Below are positions 1 through 9,362 of a stretch of 64,000 nucleotides of DNA, piece by piece. A program made the position numbers and the translations under genes. The notes beneath the pieces were generated by a model. That model made no database searches, was not told the DNA's origin, and was given only the letters and a program-made list of their open reading frames with translations. Numbering within the stretch: position 1 is the first letter of the stretch; every line of letters starts with the position of its first letter. This DNA comes from UBA2336 sp049306095 (GTDB taxonomy: Bacteria > Bacteroidota > Bacteroidia > Cytophagales > Cyclobacteriaceae): the NCBI GenBank assembly GCA_049306095.1, contig JBAQPU010000062.1:10701-74700 (forward strand), given 5' to 3'.

Positions 1-952
1 AACAAACGCGAAGGAATGCAATTCGATTACGGTGCTTCGGATCCATGTTGGCGTGAATCTTGAAAATAAATCCGGTGAATTTACGCTCATCAGGTTTTAC
101 CACGCGCACCGTGGTGTCACGTGAGATGGGTGTTGGGGCAATGCGAATGAACGTATCCAGTAATTCTTTCACACCAAAGTTGTTTACGGCACTTCCAAAA
201 AATACCGGAGCCACTTTTCCTTCCAGGTAATCCTGCACGTTAAATTCCGGGTATACGCCTTCAATCAATTCAACATCGGCACGTAGTTGTTTTGCATAAT
301 TCTCTCCTATAAGCTTATCAAGTTCTTCACTTTGAATATCGGCTACCTCCACTGCTTCTTGCACCGTTACTTTGCTGGGTGTAAATAGGTTCAGCTTCTT
401 CTCGTACAAACTGTACACTCCTTTAAATGTCTTACCCATGCTGATGGGCCAGCTTAAGGGTCGTACTTTGATTGAAAGCTTTTCTTCAACTTCATCCAAC
501 AACTCAAACGGGTCCCTTCCTTCGCGGTCGAGTTTGTTAATAAAGCAAAGCACAGGGGTGTTGCGCATGCGGCAAACTTCCATCAGTTTTTCTGTCTGAA
601 TCTCCACGCCTTTTACGCAATCAATTACCAGGATTACACTATCCACTGCTGTGAGGGTACGGTAGGTATCTTCGGCAAAATCCTGGTGACCGGGAGTATC
701 CAGCAGGTTGATCTTAATATCCTTGTAATTAAAACCCATTACGGACGTGGCAACCGAGATACCGCGTTGCTTTTCAATTTCCATCCAGTCGCTGCGGGCA
801 TGATCTTTTATCTTGCTCGATTTCACCGCACCTGCTTTTTGAATAGCACCTCCAAATAGCAGCAGTTTTTCTGTTAACGTGGTTTTGCCGGCATCGGGGT
901 GGCTGATGATGCCGAACGTTCTGCGTTTCGCGATTTCCTGATTTAAGCTCAT
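1..952 (-). CDS. prfC: Peptide chain release factor 3, N-terminal part (truncated by window edge)
   Basis: Reading the minus strand from the ATG at 952 gives a protein starting MSLNQEIAKRRTFGIISHPD, with the P-loop HPDAGKTT, switch region GISVATSVM, G3 DTPGHQDF and G4 NKLDREG. This is the GTPase domain of RF3, which recycles RF1/RF2 from the ribosome after termination; the IEKQRGISV stretch fits RF3 rather than EF-G. About 317 codons lie in the window, and the C-terminal part continues past base 1. I translated the first 150 or so residues and did not check every later codon. The start codon sits at the foot of the perfect palindrome at 951-991. Confidence 0.93.
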   Translation of the reverse strand, partial: MSLNQEIAKRRTFGIISHPDAGKTTLTEKLLLFGGAIQKAGAVKSSKIKDHARSDWMEIEKQRGISVATSVMGFNYKDIKINLLDTPGHQDFAEDTYRTLTAVDSVILVIDCVKGVEIQTEKLMEVCRMRNTPVLCFINKLDREGRDPFELLDEVEEKLSIKVRPLSWPISMGKTFKGVYSLYEKKLNLFTPSKVTVQEAVEVADIQSEELDKLIGENYAKQLRADVELIEGVYPEFNVQDYLEGKVAPVFFGSAVNNFGVKELLDTFIRIAPTPISRDTTVRVVKPDERKFTGFIFKIHANMDPKHRNRIAFLRVC

Positions 953-991
953 ATAGGTGTCCTACACCTCAAAGGTGTAGGACACCTATAT
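951..991. repeat. Perfect 19-bp palindrome overlapping the prfC start codon
   Basis: Arms at 951-969 and 973-991 are exact reverse complements, with the 3-nt loop CAA at 970-972. The motif is built on AGGTGTAGGACACCT. On the prfC strand the last two bases of the 3' arm are the A and T of the initiation codon, so a transcript containing the whole element would fold with the start codon at the base of a 19-bp stem. It resembles dispersed REP-type palindromes and is probably one, but its position could affect translation. Confidence 0.85.
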
Positions 992-1120
992 CCTACTCCT
1001 TTGAGCGGGCGCAAAACTAATTAAAATATTGGGATTGATGGCGCATAAGATCCCGAACATCTATCTGTTATTTGTAGTCCTTAGAACCTTGGACAAGGGC
1101 GAAATTCGCAAAGGGTTTGG

Positions 1121-1816
1121 TCACTTTAACAATTGAGTTACCACTGCTCTGTACAACTTTCCAATCGGAATTGCATAATCACCAATCCTGATCTGATTTC
1201 CTTCGATGCTCTTGATGTGTTTCACCGCAACCGCAAACGATTTATGAACTTGCAGGAAGTCGGTTGAAGGAAGCAGCGTTAGAATACCAGATATTTTTTC
1301 ACGTGTTATGATTGTTTCATTTTTCGTGATGAGCTTGGTGTAATTGCCTGAAGCTTCAACATACAAGAGTTCATCCATTAAAACCTGTGTGTATTTTTTA
1401 TCGCTATACACAAAAAAACGACTTTCATCTACTACTTTTTCCTTCATTACCGTCTGACGGGCTCTGTCGGCACTCACCGCTTTATTGACGGCCTTCAGAA
1501 AGCGCTCAAAACTGAAGGGTTTTAACAGGTAATCAACAACATTGAGCTCAAACCCCTCCAGTGCAAATTCACTGTATGCGGTTGTGACAATAACTTTTGG
1601 TGGAGCAGACAGTGTCTTCAAAAAGTCAAATCCTTTCAACTTCGGCATGTTCAGGTCAAGAAATATCAAATCAACATCATGTGTGTTCAAGTATTGCAGG
1701 GCCTCCAGGGCATCATAACAGTTCATTTTTAATTCAAAGTTGGGCAGCAGATCGCAATAGCCCTTGATAATATCGTGGGCGATTGGCTCATCATCAACTA
1801 TGAGATAATTGATCAT
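1121..1816 (-). CDS. LytTR-family response regulator
   Basis: 231 residues. Residues 1-120 form a receiver domain, with the acidic pair DDE at 8-10, phosphoacceptor Asp54 in LIFLDLNMP and conserved Lys99 in DYLLKPFS. Residues about 140-231 form a LytTR DNA-binding domain (LLYVEASGNYTKLIT, FLQVHKSFAVAV). The gene follows the sensor kinase at 1813-2655 with a 4-bp ATGA overlap, so the two are translationally coupled. In this family the kinase phosphorylates the regulator, which binds direct repeats in promoters. The target genes are not evident here. Confidence 0.93.
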   Translation of the reverse strand: MINYLIVDDEPIAHDIIKGYCDLLPNFELKMNCYDALEALQYLNTHDVDLIFLDLNMPKLKGFDFLKTLSAPPKVIVTTAYSEFALEGFELNVVDYLLKPFSFERFLKAVNKAVSADRARQTVMKEKVVDESRFFVYSDKKYTQVLMDELLYVEASGNYTKLITKNETIITREKISGILTLLPSTDFLQVHKSFAVAVKHIKSIEGNQIRIGDYAIPIGKLYRAVVTQLLK

Positions 1817-2655
1817 TTCAGTCTTAGCGTTAATTGTGCCTTATACATATTGTTGTAATGGGAGCAGGAAAAAGTGTGTGTTTTCGGGTAAACCAAATCC
1901 AATCTGCGCTGAAGGTTTTTCAAACCAATTCCTTGATTTTCTCCCGCCTGTTGATGCTCAAAATTGTTTTCCACAGCAAAAATAATTTCATTTTCATTGG
2001 CTGTAAGTTGAATAATAACATACGCGTTTTCTCTTAAGGTCTCCACGCCATGTTTAAACGCATTCTCAACCAGTATAATAAACAACAAAGGCCTCACTTT
2101 CAGTCCTTCTATTTCAATGTCCTTGTTAAACTGAATTTCAATCTTCTTATGGTAACGAGCTGTATGTAATTCAATATAGTTATCAATAAATTCTACCTCT
2201 TGTGCTAATGTCACCATTTCTTTCTGTCCGTCATAAATGCTATAGCGCATCATATCCGACAGGTTTAGGATTAACTGTTGCGCCCTTTTGGAATCTTTTC
2301 CAACCAACCCGTATAAATTATTAAGTGTATTGAAAAAGAAGTGAGGGCTGACCTGACTTTGTAAATGCAACAGCTCGATACTCGCCTTCTCCTTTTTCTG
2401 TTTTAGGGTTTCCCTGATCTGAACAAAGATCCAACGTGCACCCCAAAAGAATAACAAGGACCAATACAAGAACGCCAGGATTGAAGAGGCCGGTTCGATT
2501 GCAAAATCCTCGAGCACAACTAAAATGATACCCATCCCGACTGCGAAAATCCAATACCCGTATCTACGGATCACCCTGCTTGACTTAACGAATGAAATCA
2601 TGCTCAATGATAACCAAGTAATACGGGCCTCACAAAAAAGTTGATGAACGACCAT
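1813..2655 (-). CDS. LytS-like sensor histidine kinase (His_kinase/HATPase)
   Basis: 280 residues. Two hydrophobic segments at about 33-50 and 58-78 are followed by a linker and the LytS-type His box QSQVSPHFFFNTLNN (phosphoacceptor His105). An HATPase-like region follows, with VENAFKHG and GIGLKNLQRRL. Most relatives have four membrane segments and 340 or more residues, so this N-terminus looks short. An open frame upstream (2604-2789) is in a different phase, so the start at 2655 is the best supported but not certain. It overlaps the response regulator by 4 bp. The signal sensed is unknown. Confidence 0.88.
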   Translation of the reverse strand: MVVHQLFCEARITWLSLSMISFVKSSRVIRRYGYWIFAVGMGIILVVLEDFAIEPASSILAFLYWSLLFFWGARWIFVQIRETLKQKKEKASIELLHLQSQVSPHFFFNTLNNLYGLVGKDSKRAQQLILNLSDMMRYSIYDGQKEMVTLAQEVEFIDNYIELHTARYHKKIEIQFNKDIEIEGLKVRPLLFIILVENAFKHGVETLRENAYVIIQLTANENEIIFAVENNFEHQQAGENQGIGLKNLQRRLDLVYPKTHTFSCSHYNNMYKAQLTLRLK

Positions 2656-2804
2656 TTTTTGAGGTTCAACATATCCGAAACGATCATCAATGTCTTTATA
2701 ACCAGAAACGAATCATTTGAAATCGAAAGGGAGTTGATCATCACAATTATTTCCAGCGGGTATTCGATATGAATACGTTTGTCGGGCAACTAAATCAAAT
2801 AAAA

Positions 2805-3977
2805 ATGAAAAAGAGAATACTTCGCTACCTTAAACACATTGTCCTCACCATTTTAATACCGCTGCCATTTGTAATGATATTTGGCTTATATCAAGGAGCC
2901 ACGTTGCACCTGGAGGACAATCCCGTGGCTCTTCATTGGGATAATGAAGGTCCCTATATTTTTTACTCAAACGATAGCACCGTTAATGTTAACTATATAA
3001 AAAAGCACGCAAACGAGGAATTTTTTGCTTTCAGTAAGGGGCTCCACATCGACTCTCTTCAATCCGTCACGTGTTATTACCCACTCGATTCATCCCAGTT
3101 TCAAGTTCCCATCAAAACCAGTTTCCAAATACCCAATAGTATTTACCATGACAAGGGCAGGATTTTGGCAATCTCCGATATAGAAAGCAACTATAAAGCC
3201 TTTCGGGATTTCCTGATCCATAGCAACGTTATCAATGAAAATCTTGAATGGATTTTCGGTAACGGACATTTAGTATTGGCTGGCGACTTTGTTGATCGCG
3301 GATACTTTACCACACAGGTGCTTTGGTTTATATACAAGTTGGAACGGGCCGCGGAAAAAGCTGGAGGTTTTGTGCACTTTATCATCGGAAATCATGAACT
3401 GAAAATGATGCACGGAGATTATCATGCCACCTCAGGAAAATACTATCATGTGGCATCTCTCCTTGGTAAAAAGCAAGTTGAACTTTATGACCAACACTCA
3501 TTTATCGGTAAGTGGATGGCAAGCAAAAACGCGATGGAAATGATCAATGGAAATTTATTTGTGCATGGAGGCATTCATCCCGATTTCGCTATTACAAAAT
3601 TCAGTTTGGAAGAGATTAATGAACGGATCAGAAATCACTATTATCACTCCTTTTCAATCCGATCAGTTAAAGATACTGACCAATTTATTCACTCAACTCT
3701 TACAGGACCTTGTTGGTATCGCGGATACTTTAGAGAGGATTTGAGCCAACAACAGGTGGAGGCAAGCCTTGCCAAGTTTAATGCTAACGCTGTAGTCGTA
3801 GGGCACACCCTGCAATCGAAAGTGACAAAAGCGTTTAACGGAAAGGTATTTGGCATTGATGTAAAGCATCCATCCGATCATCGCACCGAGTGGCCATCCG
3901 GAAAATCGGAAGGGCTATTGATTGAAGGGGATACGTATTACAGGGTATTGGCTTCAGGCGAGAAAATAAAGCTCTAA
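2805..3977 (+). CDS. Membrane-anchored calcineurin-like metallophosphoesterase
   Basis: 390 residues from the ATG at 2805. An in-frame ATG 36 bp upstream would put a polar extension before the signal anchor, so I prefer MKKRILRYLKH. Residues 8-30 are hydrophobic. The phosphoesterase core shows SDIES at 124-128 (the usual GDxHG block with Ser for Gly and Glu for the metal-binding His), GDFVDRG at 160-166 and GNHE at 195-198. Later His-rich blocks (FVHGGIHPD, VVVGHTLQS) match the remaining metal ligands. Likely periplasm-facing. The gene is divergent from the LytS pair. Substrate is unknown; Shewanella-like protein phosphatases are one comparison. Confidence 0.85.
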   Translation: MKKRILRYLKHIVLTILIPLPFVMIFGLYQGATLHLEDNPVALHWDNEGPYIFYSNDSTVNVNYIKKHANEEFFAFSKGLHIDSLQSVTCYYPLDSSQFQVPIKTSFQIPNSIYHDKGRILAISDIESNYKAFRDFLIHSNVINENLEWIFGNGHLVLAGDFVDRGYFTTQVLWFIYKLERAAEKAGGFVHFIIGNHELKMMHGDYHATSGKYYHVASLLGKKQVELYDQHSFIGKWMASKNAMEMINGNLFVHGGIHPDFAITKFSLEEINERIRNHYYHSFSIRSVKDTDQFIHSTLTGPCWYRGYFREDLSQQQVEASLAKFNANAVVVGHTLQSKVTKAFNGKVFGIDVKHPSDHRTEWPSGKSEGLLIEGDTYYRVLASGEKIKL

Positions 3978-4048
3978 AAAACTGTTACTCTATTTCAACT
4001 ATATTGCCTTAGTCATTCAGACATCCAAAGTTTATAAAGCCAAAGGTT

Positions 4049-5074
4049 TTACTCCACCAGCACCGGTCTGAATTTTTTCGGATCGCGAAGCGCCTGGGCT
4101 ATCCCCTTACTGACTGCCAGTAAGGGCTCCTGATCAATGTGGATGGGCACCTGAAAAGAATGCTCTAATCGTTCACGCAACCCATGCAACAGTGCTCCCC
4201 CACCGGTAATGTGAATACCATTTTCATAAATATCACCGGCCAGTTCTGGCGGGCAAACTTCAAGGGCATGAACAATACCTTCCTCAATGGCACTAAAAGG
4301 TTTTTCTAAAATTTCCATTACTTCAAGACCTGATATGGTGCGGGTAACCGGAATGCCCTCCATAATATCTTTTCCTTTTATCGTAATGGATGCTGGTTCA
4401 ATACCATCCTGATTCCACACCATACCGGTTTGAATTTTAATTTGTTCGGCAGTCTTAAACCCAATGGCCATGTTATAGTTTCTTCTGAACGCATCCTGAA
4501 TTTCTAACGTCAGCGAATCGCCCGCTACTTTGGTTGAGTGGAATACGGCAATTCCTGAAAGCGAAATGACAACGATCTCCGTAATGCCACCTCCAATGTC
4601 AACAATCATTTTTCCTTCGGGAGTTTGGATATCCAACCCCATACCTGATGCTGCCGCGAGGGGCTCAAAAAATAAATTGGTTTTACGGGCATGAAACTGA
4701 TCCATAACATCGCGCAGCGCCCTGCGCTCAACTTCGGTGGTGCCATACGGAACACCGGAAATAATATGACCGAAAGTGCCAAACCATCTTTTAGGGTATA
4801 CTGTTTTTACCATTTCACTGATCATCCTGGAAGCCGATTCATAGTCGGCTATCACGCCACCGCGCAACGGCTTCACCGGGCTAAGTTCAGCATGATTCTT
4901 TTCATACATGTTATACGCAGCATCTCCCACCGCCTTCACCTGGTGGGTAGTTGAATCAAACGCGATGTATGAAGGCTGACACATGAGCACCCCCTGATTG
5001 TTAGTCAGGAGTGTATTGCTGTTACCCAGATCAATGGCAAAACTGTTGGATGCTATAAAAGGAAGGTTCATCAT
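4049..5074 (-). CDS. MreB/Mbl-like bacterial actin
   Basis: 341 residues, the normal size for MreB. The actin-fold nucleotide-binding blocks are visible: phosphate 1 (FAIDLGNSNTLL), connect 1 and phosphate 2 (MIVDIGGGITEIVVISL) and the adenosine loop (HITGGGALLHGL). MreB polymers guide peptidoglycan synthesis at the inner membrane. There are no mreC or mreD genes beside it; the neighbours are an unrelated phosphoesterase and a beta-barrel gene. It may therefore be a second MreB paralogue rather than the main shape gene. Start could be either of two adjacent ATGs (5074 or 5071). Confidence 0.88.
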   Translation of the reverse strand: MMNLPFIASNSFAIDLGNSNTLLTNNQGVLMCQPSYIAFDSTTHQVKAVGDAAYNMYEKNHAELSPVKPLRGGVIADYESASRMISEMVKTVYPKRWFGTFGHIISGVPYGTTEVERRALRDVMDQFHARKTNLFFEPLAAASGMGLDIQTPEGKMIVDIGGGITEIVVISLSGIAVFHSTKVAGDSLTLEIQDAFRRNYNMAIGFKTAEQIKIQTGMVWNQDGIEPASITIKGKDIMEGIPVTRTISGLEVMEILEKPFSAIEEGIVHALEVCPPELAGDIYENGIHITGGGALLHGLRERLEHSFQVPIHIDQEPLLAVSKGIAQALRDPKKFRPVLVE

Positions 5075-5208
5075 GATGTTTCAAACTTTAGTGCAAAAGT
5101 ATCCCTCTGACCGTTAAAGCAGAAATTCTTTTACATAAATACCTACCTGTATGGATTTGAGTTATCGCAAAGTACTATCTTTCAAGAGACGGTAAGGTAC
5201 ATATACCA

Positions 5209-5790
5209 ATGAAAAAAGCAGCCCTGTTTATCGCCTTATTTGCATTTTCTTCGGTGGCACATGGGCAAACGATTGGCCTCAGAACCGGAATTAATATTGC
5301 CTCGCAGCTTTGGAATGTTGAAGGATCAAAAATAAGGCCCGCCTCACATCTTGGCCCTCACCTTGGTTTAACATTAAACTTCAGTGAGTCTGAAAAAGCA
5401 TCTGCCCAACTAGAGGTATCCTATTCGCGCTTTGGATTTGGGAAATACACAGACAGTACGGGAACAATACCTCCGCAAAGCATAGACTATATCAAATTTG
5501 GCGGTGGGGCAAAATATTATCTCAAAGAAAATATAAACATCCATGCCGGGGCAGAGCTTGGATTTGGCTTTCGTGACGTCCGCGACCTGATCTACTTGAG
5601 TGAACCGGATTTCGGCCTTTTTGTTGGCTGTGAATACTACCATAACCTTAATCTGGGTATTGGTGGGCGATATTTTTATGGCATTTCCGATACGAATGAC
5701 ATTGCCAACATCAAACAATTCAACCGTGCCTTTCAAATTTCAGTCCTCATCCGATTCAATGGATTGCAGCTCAAACAAATGGGGCACTAA
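5209..5790 (+). CDS. Small outer-membrane beta-barrel protein (PorT/OMP_b-brl-like)
   Basis: 193 residues. It has a clear Sec signal peptide (MKKAALFIALFAFSSVAHGQ) followed by alternating short hydrophobic and aromatic strands such as SAQLEVSYSRFGFG, IKFGGGAKYYL and HAGAELGFGFRD, as in 8-stranded outer-membrane barrels. It ends in a strand containing ISVLIRF and a short polar tail. These proteins are abundant in Bacteroidota and most have no assigned substrate. It lies just upstream of dnaK with 116 bp between them, and nothing links the two functionally. A possible -7 box TATCTTTC precedes it near 5177. Confidence 0.8.
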   Translation: MKKAALFIALFAFSSVAHGQTIGLRTGINIASQLWNVEGSKIRPASHLGPHLGLTLNFSESEKASAQLEVSYSRFGFGKYTDSTGTIPPQSIDYIKFGGGAKYYLKENINIHAGAELGFGFRDVRDLIYLSEPDFGLFVGCEYYHNLNLGIGGRYFYGISDTNDIANIKQFNRAFQISVLIRFNGLQLKQMGH

Positions 5791-5906
5791 GTACATCTGC
5801 CATCCTGTCACCCTTTTTGGCCCAAAAACCTGCTGGCATGGGCATTGTTATCCCCTTAGGGCTAACAAAAACAAGGAATTAACAGATTTTATAAATACAC
5901 ATTGTC

Positions 5907-7826
5907 ATGGGAAAAATTATTGGAATAGACTTAGGAACAACCAACTCGTGCGTATCGGTAATGGAGGGTAACGAACCGGTGGTGATCGCGAACAGCGAGG
6001 GCCGCAGAACCACCCCTTCGATTGTTGCTTTTTTAGATAACGGAAAAGGCGAACGCAAAGTGGGTGACCCCGCGAAACGTCAGGCAATTACCAATCCAAA
6101 AAACACGGTAACGTCTATCAAGCGTTTCATGGGTAAAAAATTTGCCGATGTAAGCGAGGAAAAGAAAATTGCTTCGTATCAGGTAGAAAGCGGCAATAAC
6201 GACACGGTGCGTGTTCGTATTGGCGATCGGTTGTATACACCGCAGGAAATTTCAGCGATCATCCTTCAGAAAATGAAGAGCACCGCTGAAGATTATCTGG
6301 GCACAACCATTACGGAAGCTGTTGTAACAGTGCCTGCATACTTTAATGATGCCGAGCGCCAGGCTACCAAAGAAGCCGGACAAATTGCAGGCTTGGATGT
6401 GAAGCGTATCATCAACGAGCCTACTGCTGCAGCACTTGCATACGGTTTGGATAAGAAAAACAAAGACATGAAAATTGCCGTGTACGACTTAGGCGGTGGT
6501 ACATTTGATATTTCCATTCTTGAACTGGGCGATGGCGTATTCGAAGTAAAGTCAACCAACGGTGATGTACACCTGGGTGGTGACGACTTTGATATGCGCA
6601 TCATGAACTGGCTTGCCGATGAATTCAAATCAGAAAAGAACATCGACTTGCGTAAAGACCCGATGGCCCTACAGCGTTTGAAAGAGGCTGCTGAAAAAGC
6701 GAAGATTGAATTATCATCTTCTCAGGAAACTGAAATCAACTTACCGTACATTACTTCCGTGGATGGTGTTCCTGAACACTTAGTGAAGAAAATTTCTCGC
6801 GCGAAGTTTGAACAACTGTGCGATGATCTGATTCGCAGAACGCTGGAGCCTTGCCGTAAAGCAGTGGCCGACTCAGGAATTTCTGTTGGACAAATTGATG
6901 AGGTGATCTTGGTGGGTGGTTCAACCCGCATCCCACGCATTGTTGAAGAAGTAGAAAAATTCTTCGGTAAGAAACCATCGAAAGGTGTTAACCCTGATGA
7001 AGTGGTGGCCGTAGGTGCCGCGATTCAGGGCGGTGTGTTAACCGGTGAAGTAAAAGATGTGTTGTTGCTGGATGTTACTCCGCTTTCGTTGGGCATTGAA
7101 ACCATGGGTGGCGTGATGACGAAGCTGATTGAATCAAACACTACAATTCCATCGAAGAAATCAGAAGTGTTCTCAACGGCATCAGACAGCCAGCCTTCGG
7201 TAGAAATACACGTGTTGCAAGGCGAGCGCCCGATGGCGAGAGATAACCGTACAATCGGTCGGTTCCATTTAGATGGAATTCCTCCGGCACCGCGCGGTGT
7301 ACCTCAAATTGAAGTAACCTTCGATATTGACGCCAACGGTATTCTGCACGTATCGGCTAAGGATAAAGGCACAGGTAAAGAGCAGAAGATTCGCATCGAG
7401 GCTTCCAGCGGTTTAACCGATGCCGAAATCCAGAAGATGAAGCAAGAAGCGCAGGCACACGCAGAAGAAGATAAGAAAGCGAAAGAGCGCGCTGAGAAAA
7501 TCAATCAGGCTGATTCCATGATCTTCCAGACTGAAAAACAGATGAAAGAATATGGTGATAAGCTTTCCGATGGGAACAAGAGTGCGATCAACAGTGCTCT
7601 TGAGAAACTGAAAGAAGCGCACAAAAATCAGGATGTGGCCACCATCGATACGGCCCTGGCCGAATTGAACGGTGCATGGCAGGCGGCTTCGCAGGAAATG
7701 TACCAGGCTACCAATGCCGGTGCTAATCCGGGTGCAGGCGCTGATGGCTCGTCACAGACCGGTGGTTCTTCTGATGGAAATCCGGTAACGGATGTACCGT
7801 TCGAAGAAGTGAACGATAAAAAATAA
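5907..7826 (+). CDS. dnaK: Molecular chaperone DnaK (Hsp70)
   Basis: 639 residues, full length. The nucleotide-binding domain begins GIIGIDLGTTNSCVSVMEG and carries AVYDLGGGTFDISILELGDG and VGGSTRIPRIVEEVEKFFGK. The substrate-binding domain (DVTPLSLGIETMGGVMTKLI, GILHVSAKDKGTGK) is followed by a helical lid and a Gly/Ala/Ser-rich tail ending VTDVPFEEVNDKK, the standard C-terminal EEV-type motif. It folds cytosolic proteins with DnaJ and GrpE, neither of which is encoded nearby, and it appears monocistronic. Its stop codon abuts a 47-bp repeat, and a terminator lies at 7943-7977. Confidence 0.99.
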   Translation: MGKIIGIDLGTTNSCVSVMEGNEPVVIANSEGRRTTPSIVAFLDNGKGERKVGDPAKRQAITNPKNTVTSIKRFMGKKFADVSEEKKIASYQVESGNNDTVRVRIGDRLYTPQEISAIILQKMKSTAEDYLGTTITEAVVTVPAYFNDAERQATKEAGQIAGLDVKRIINEPTAAALAYGLDKKNKDMKIAVYDLGGGTFDISILELGDGVFEVKSTNGDVHLGGDDFDMRIMNWLADEFKSEKNIDLRKDPMALQRLKEAAEKAKIELSSSQETEINLPYITSVDGVPEHLVKKISRAKFEQLCDDLIRRTLEPCRKAVADSGISVGQIDEVILVGGSTRIPRIVEEVEKFFGKKPSKGVNPDEVVAVGAAIQGGVLTGEVKDVLLLDVTPLSLGIETMGGVMTKLIESNTTIPSKKSEVFSTASDSQPSVEIHVLQGERPMARDNRTIGRFHLDGIPPAPRGVPQIEVTFDIDANGILHVSAKDKGTGKEQKIRIEASSGLTDAEIQKMKQEAQAHAEEDKKAKERAEKINQADSMIFQTEKQMKEYGDKLSDGNKSAINSALEKLKEAHKNQDVATIDTALAELNGAWQAASQEMYQATNAGANPGAGADGSSQTGGSSDGNPVTDVPFEEVNDKK

Positions 7827-7872
7827 TTCGCGGCCCTGTGCCTGCCTGCGGTAGGCAGGCCGCGATCTCACC
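7826..7872 (+). repeat. 47-bp REP-like element, copy A (after dnaK)
   Basis: Starts on the last base of the dnaK stop codon. It contains nested inverted repeats: an outer CGCGGCC/GGCCGCG stem and an inner CCTGCCT/AGGCAGG stem with loop GCGGT. An inverted copy with 3 mismatches over 47 nt lies at 9508-9554. Both copies have the same orientation relative to the gene whose stop codon they follow, which suggests a 3'-end RNA structure or a preferred insertion site. Confidence 0.85.
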
Positions 7873-7942
7873 ATCTTAGCCTTTACAATTCGTTGAGTCC
7901 CCAGCACAAGGGCGGGGAAAAATAGATACAAGGAAGTCCGGC

Positions 7943-7984
7943 AAATAAGCCTTGATGTTAATCACCAGGGCTTATTTATTTTAT
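7943..7984 (+). terminator. Intrinsic terminator downstream of dnaK
   Basis: A 12-bp stem, AAATAAGCCTTG (7943-7954) with CAGGGCTTATTT (7966-7977), contains one G-T wobble and an 11-nt loop. It is followed by an A/T-rich tract (ATTTTATC). It separates dnaK from lysC. The stem is rich in A-T pairs, so it may be only moderately strong. Confidence 0.65.
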
Positions 7985-8023
7985 CAGCTTATCTATCTTT
8001 ACGCTCCCTAAAATAAAGGCATC

Positions 8024-9346
8024 ATGTTAGTTTTGAAATTTGGCGGCACCTCGGTAGGAAAACCCGAGCGCATGAAAAAAATCGCGGAATTGGTAACCTC
8101 AACCCCCGGTCAAAAGGTGGTTGTTCTTTCTGCCTTGTCAGGCACCACCAATGCGCTGGTGGCTATTGGCGATGCCCTTTTGGCCGGCAACCCGGAGAAA
8201 GCGGAAGAGAATATTGTAACCCTGGAAGCCCACTATGCCGGCTTCATTAAGGAATTGTATAACTCGGACGCATACTATGCGATCGGTCAGGAAATCGTGA
8301 GCCGCTTTTTCATCTTTATTCGCTTACTGGCTGCCGGGCAATTTGACAGCAAGGGCTACCGGGAGCTGCTTGCACAGGGTGAATTAATTTCTACTGAGTT
8401 GTTTTACCAGCACGTACAGGAAAGAAAAATAAATGCCCGTCTGCTGCCGGCCCTTTATTTTATGTCGATTGATGAAAATGAAGAACCGGAGCTTGAAAAA
8501 ATTGAACAACGCCTGAAGCCGTTGCTCGCTTCTTTAAAAAACGTAGACCTCATCATCACGCAGGGATACATCTGCCGAAACCATCGCAATGAAATTGATA
8601 ACCTGAAGCGTGGCGGCAGCGATTATACCGCATCATTAATTGGTTCAGCTATTCGCGCTGAAGAAATCCAAATCTGGACCGACATTGACGGCATGCACAA
8701 CAACGATCCGCGGATTGTTAAGAAGACCTTCCCTATTTCCGAACTTACGTTCGATGAAGCTTCTGAACTAGCCTACTTTGGCGCAAAAATTTTACACCCC
8801 TCCACAATTGTTCCCGCTCAAAAGCACAATGTACCGGTACGGCTCAAGAACACGATGGATGAAAAAGCGGAGGGAACCATCATCAGCAACAAAGGTGTGG
8901 AGGGCACGTTCAAGGCGGTGGCTGCGAAAGATAATATTACGGTCATTAACATTAAATCATCGCGCATGCTAATGGCTTACGGATTTTTGCGGAAAGTATT
9001 TGAAGTGTTTGAACTACATAAGACTCCGATCGATATGATCTCCACTTCGGAGGTGGCTGTTTCCCTCACTATTGATGGTGCTGAAAATCTCGATTCAATT
9101 GTGGCTGAACTAAAAAAGTTCGGAAACATTGAAGTAGAGAAAAATCAAACGATCATTTGCGTGGTGGGGCATAACATCGGAAAACAAAAGGGTATTCTTG
9201 AAAAAGTATTCAGTGCGTTGGCCGTTGTGCCTGTGCGGATGGTTTCGTGTGGTGGAAGCAATAACAACATCTCCATTGTGATTGAACCAGCCTACAAGGA
9301 AAAAGCGCTGGTTGCGCTGAATGAAAATTTATTTGGAATAAAATAG
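8024..9346 (+). CDS. lysC: Aspartate kinase
   Basis: 440 residues, a monofunctional aspartokinase. The kinase domain starts MLVLKFGGTSVGKPERM (KFGGTS nucleotide motif). It carries GRGGSDYTA-type sequence as LKRGGSDYTASLIGSAI, WTDIDGM, and FGAKILHP. Two ACT domains follow from about residue 300 (TVINIKSSRMLMAYGFLRKVF; IICVVGHNIGKQKGILEKVF), the usual site of lysine or threonine feedback control. It phosphorylates L-aspartate in the first step of the Lys/Met/Thr/diaminopimelate pathway. It is transcribed alone and flanked by inverted copies of a 47-bp repeat at 7826 and 9508. TATCTTTA at about 7990 resembles a -7 box. Confidence 0.96.
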   Translation: MLVLKFGGTSVGKPERMKKIAELVTSTPGQKVVVLSALSGTTNALVAIGDALLAGNPEKAEENIVTLEAHYAGFIKELYNSDAYYAIGQEIVSRFFIFIRLLAAGQFDSKGYRELLAQGELISTELFYQHVQERKINARLLPALYFMSIDENEEPELEKIEQRLKPLLASLKNVDLIITQGYICRNHRNEIDNLKRGGSDYTASLIGSAIRAEEIQIWTDIDGMHNNDPRIVKKTFPISELTFDEASELAYFGAKILHPSTIVPAQKHNVPVRLKNTMDEKAEGTIISNKGVEGTFKAVAAKDNITVINIKSSRMLMAYGFLRKVFEVFELHKTPIDMISTSEVAVSLTIDGAENLDSIVAELKKFGNIEVEKNQTIICVVGHNIGKQKGILEKVFSALAVVPVRMVSCGGSNNNISIVIEPAYKEKALVALNENLFGIK

Positions 9347-9362
9347 GTTTAGCAAGATCTAA

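Noticed and set aside
2604..2789. Open frame upstream of and out of phase with the LytS-like kinase, with A6 and T6 runs, suggesting a frameshifted N-terminus
   Set aside because: The upstream peptide has no clear membrane helices like those missing from the kinase, and the kinase has a normal ATG at 2655; a sequencing error cannot be told from coincidence here.
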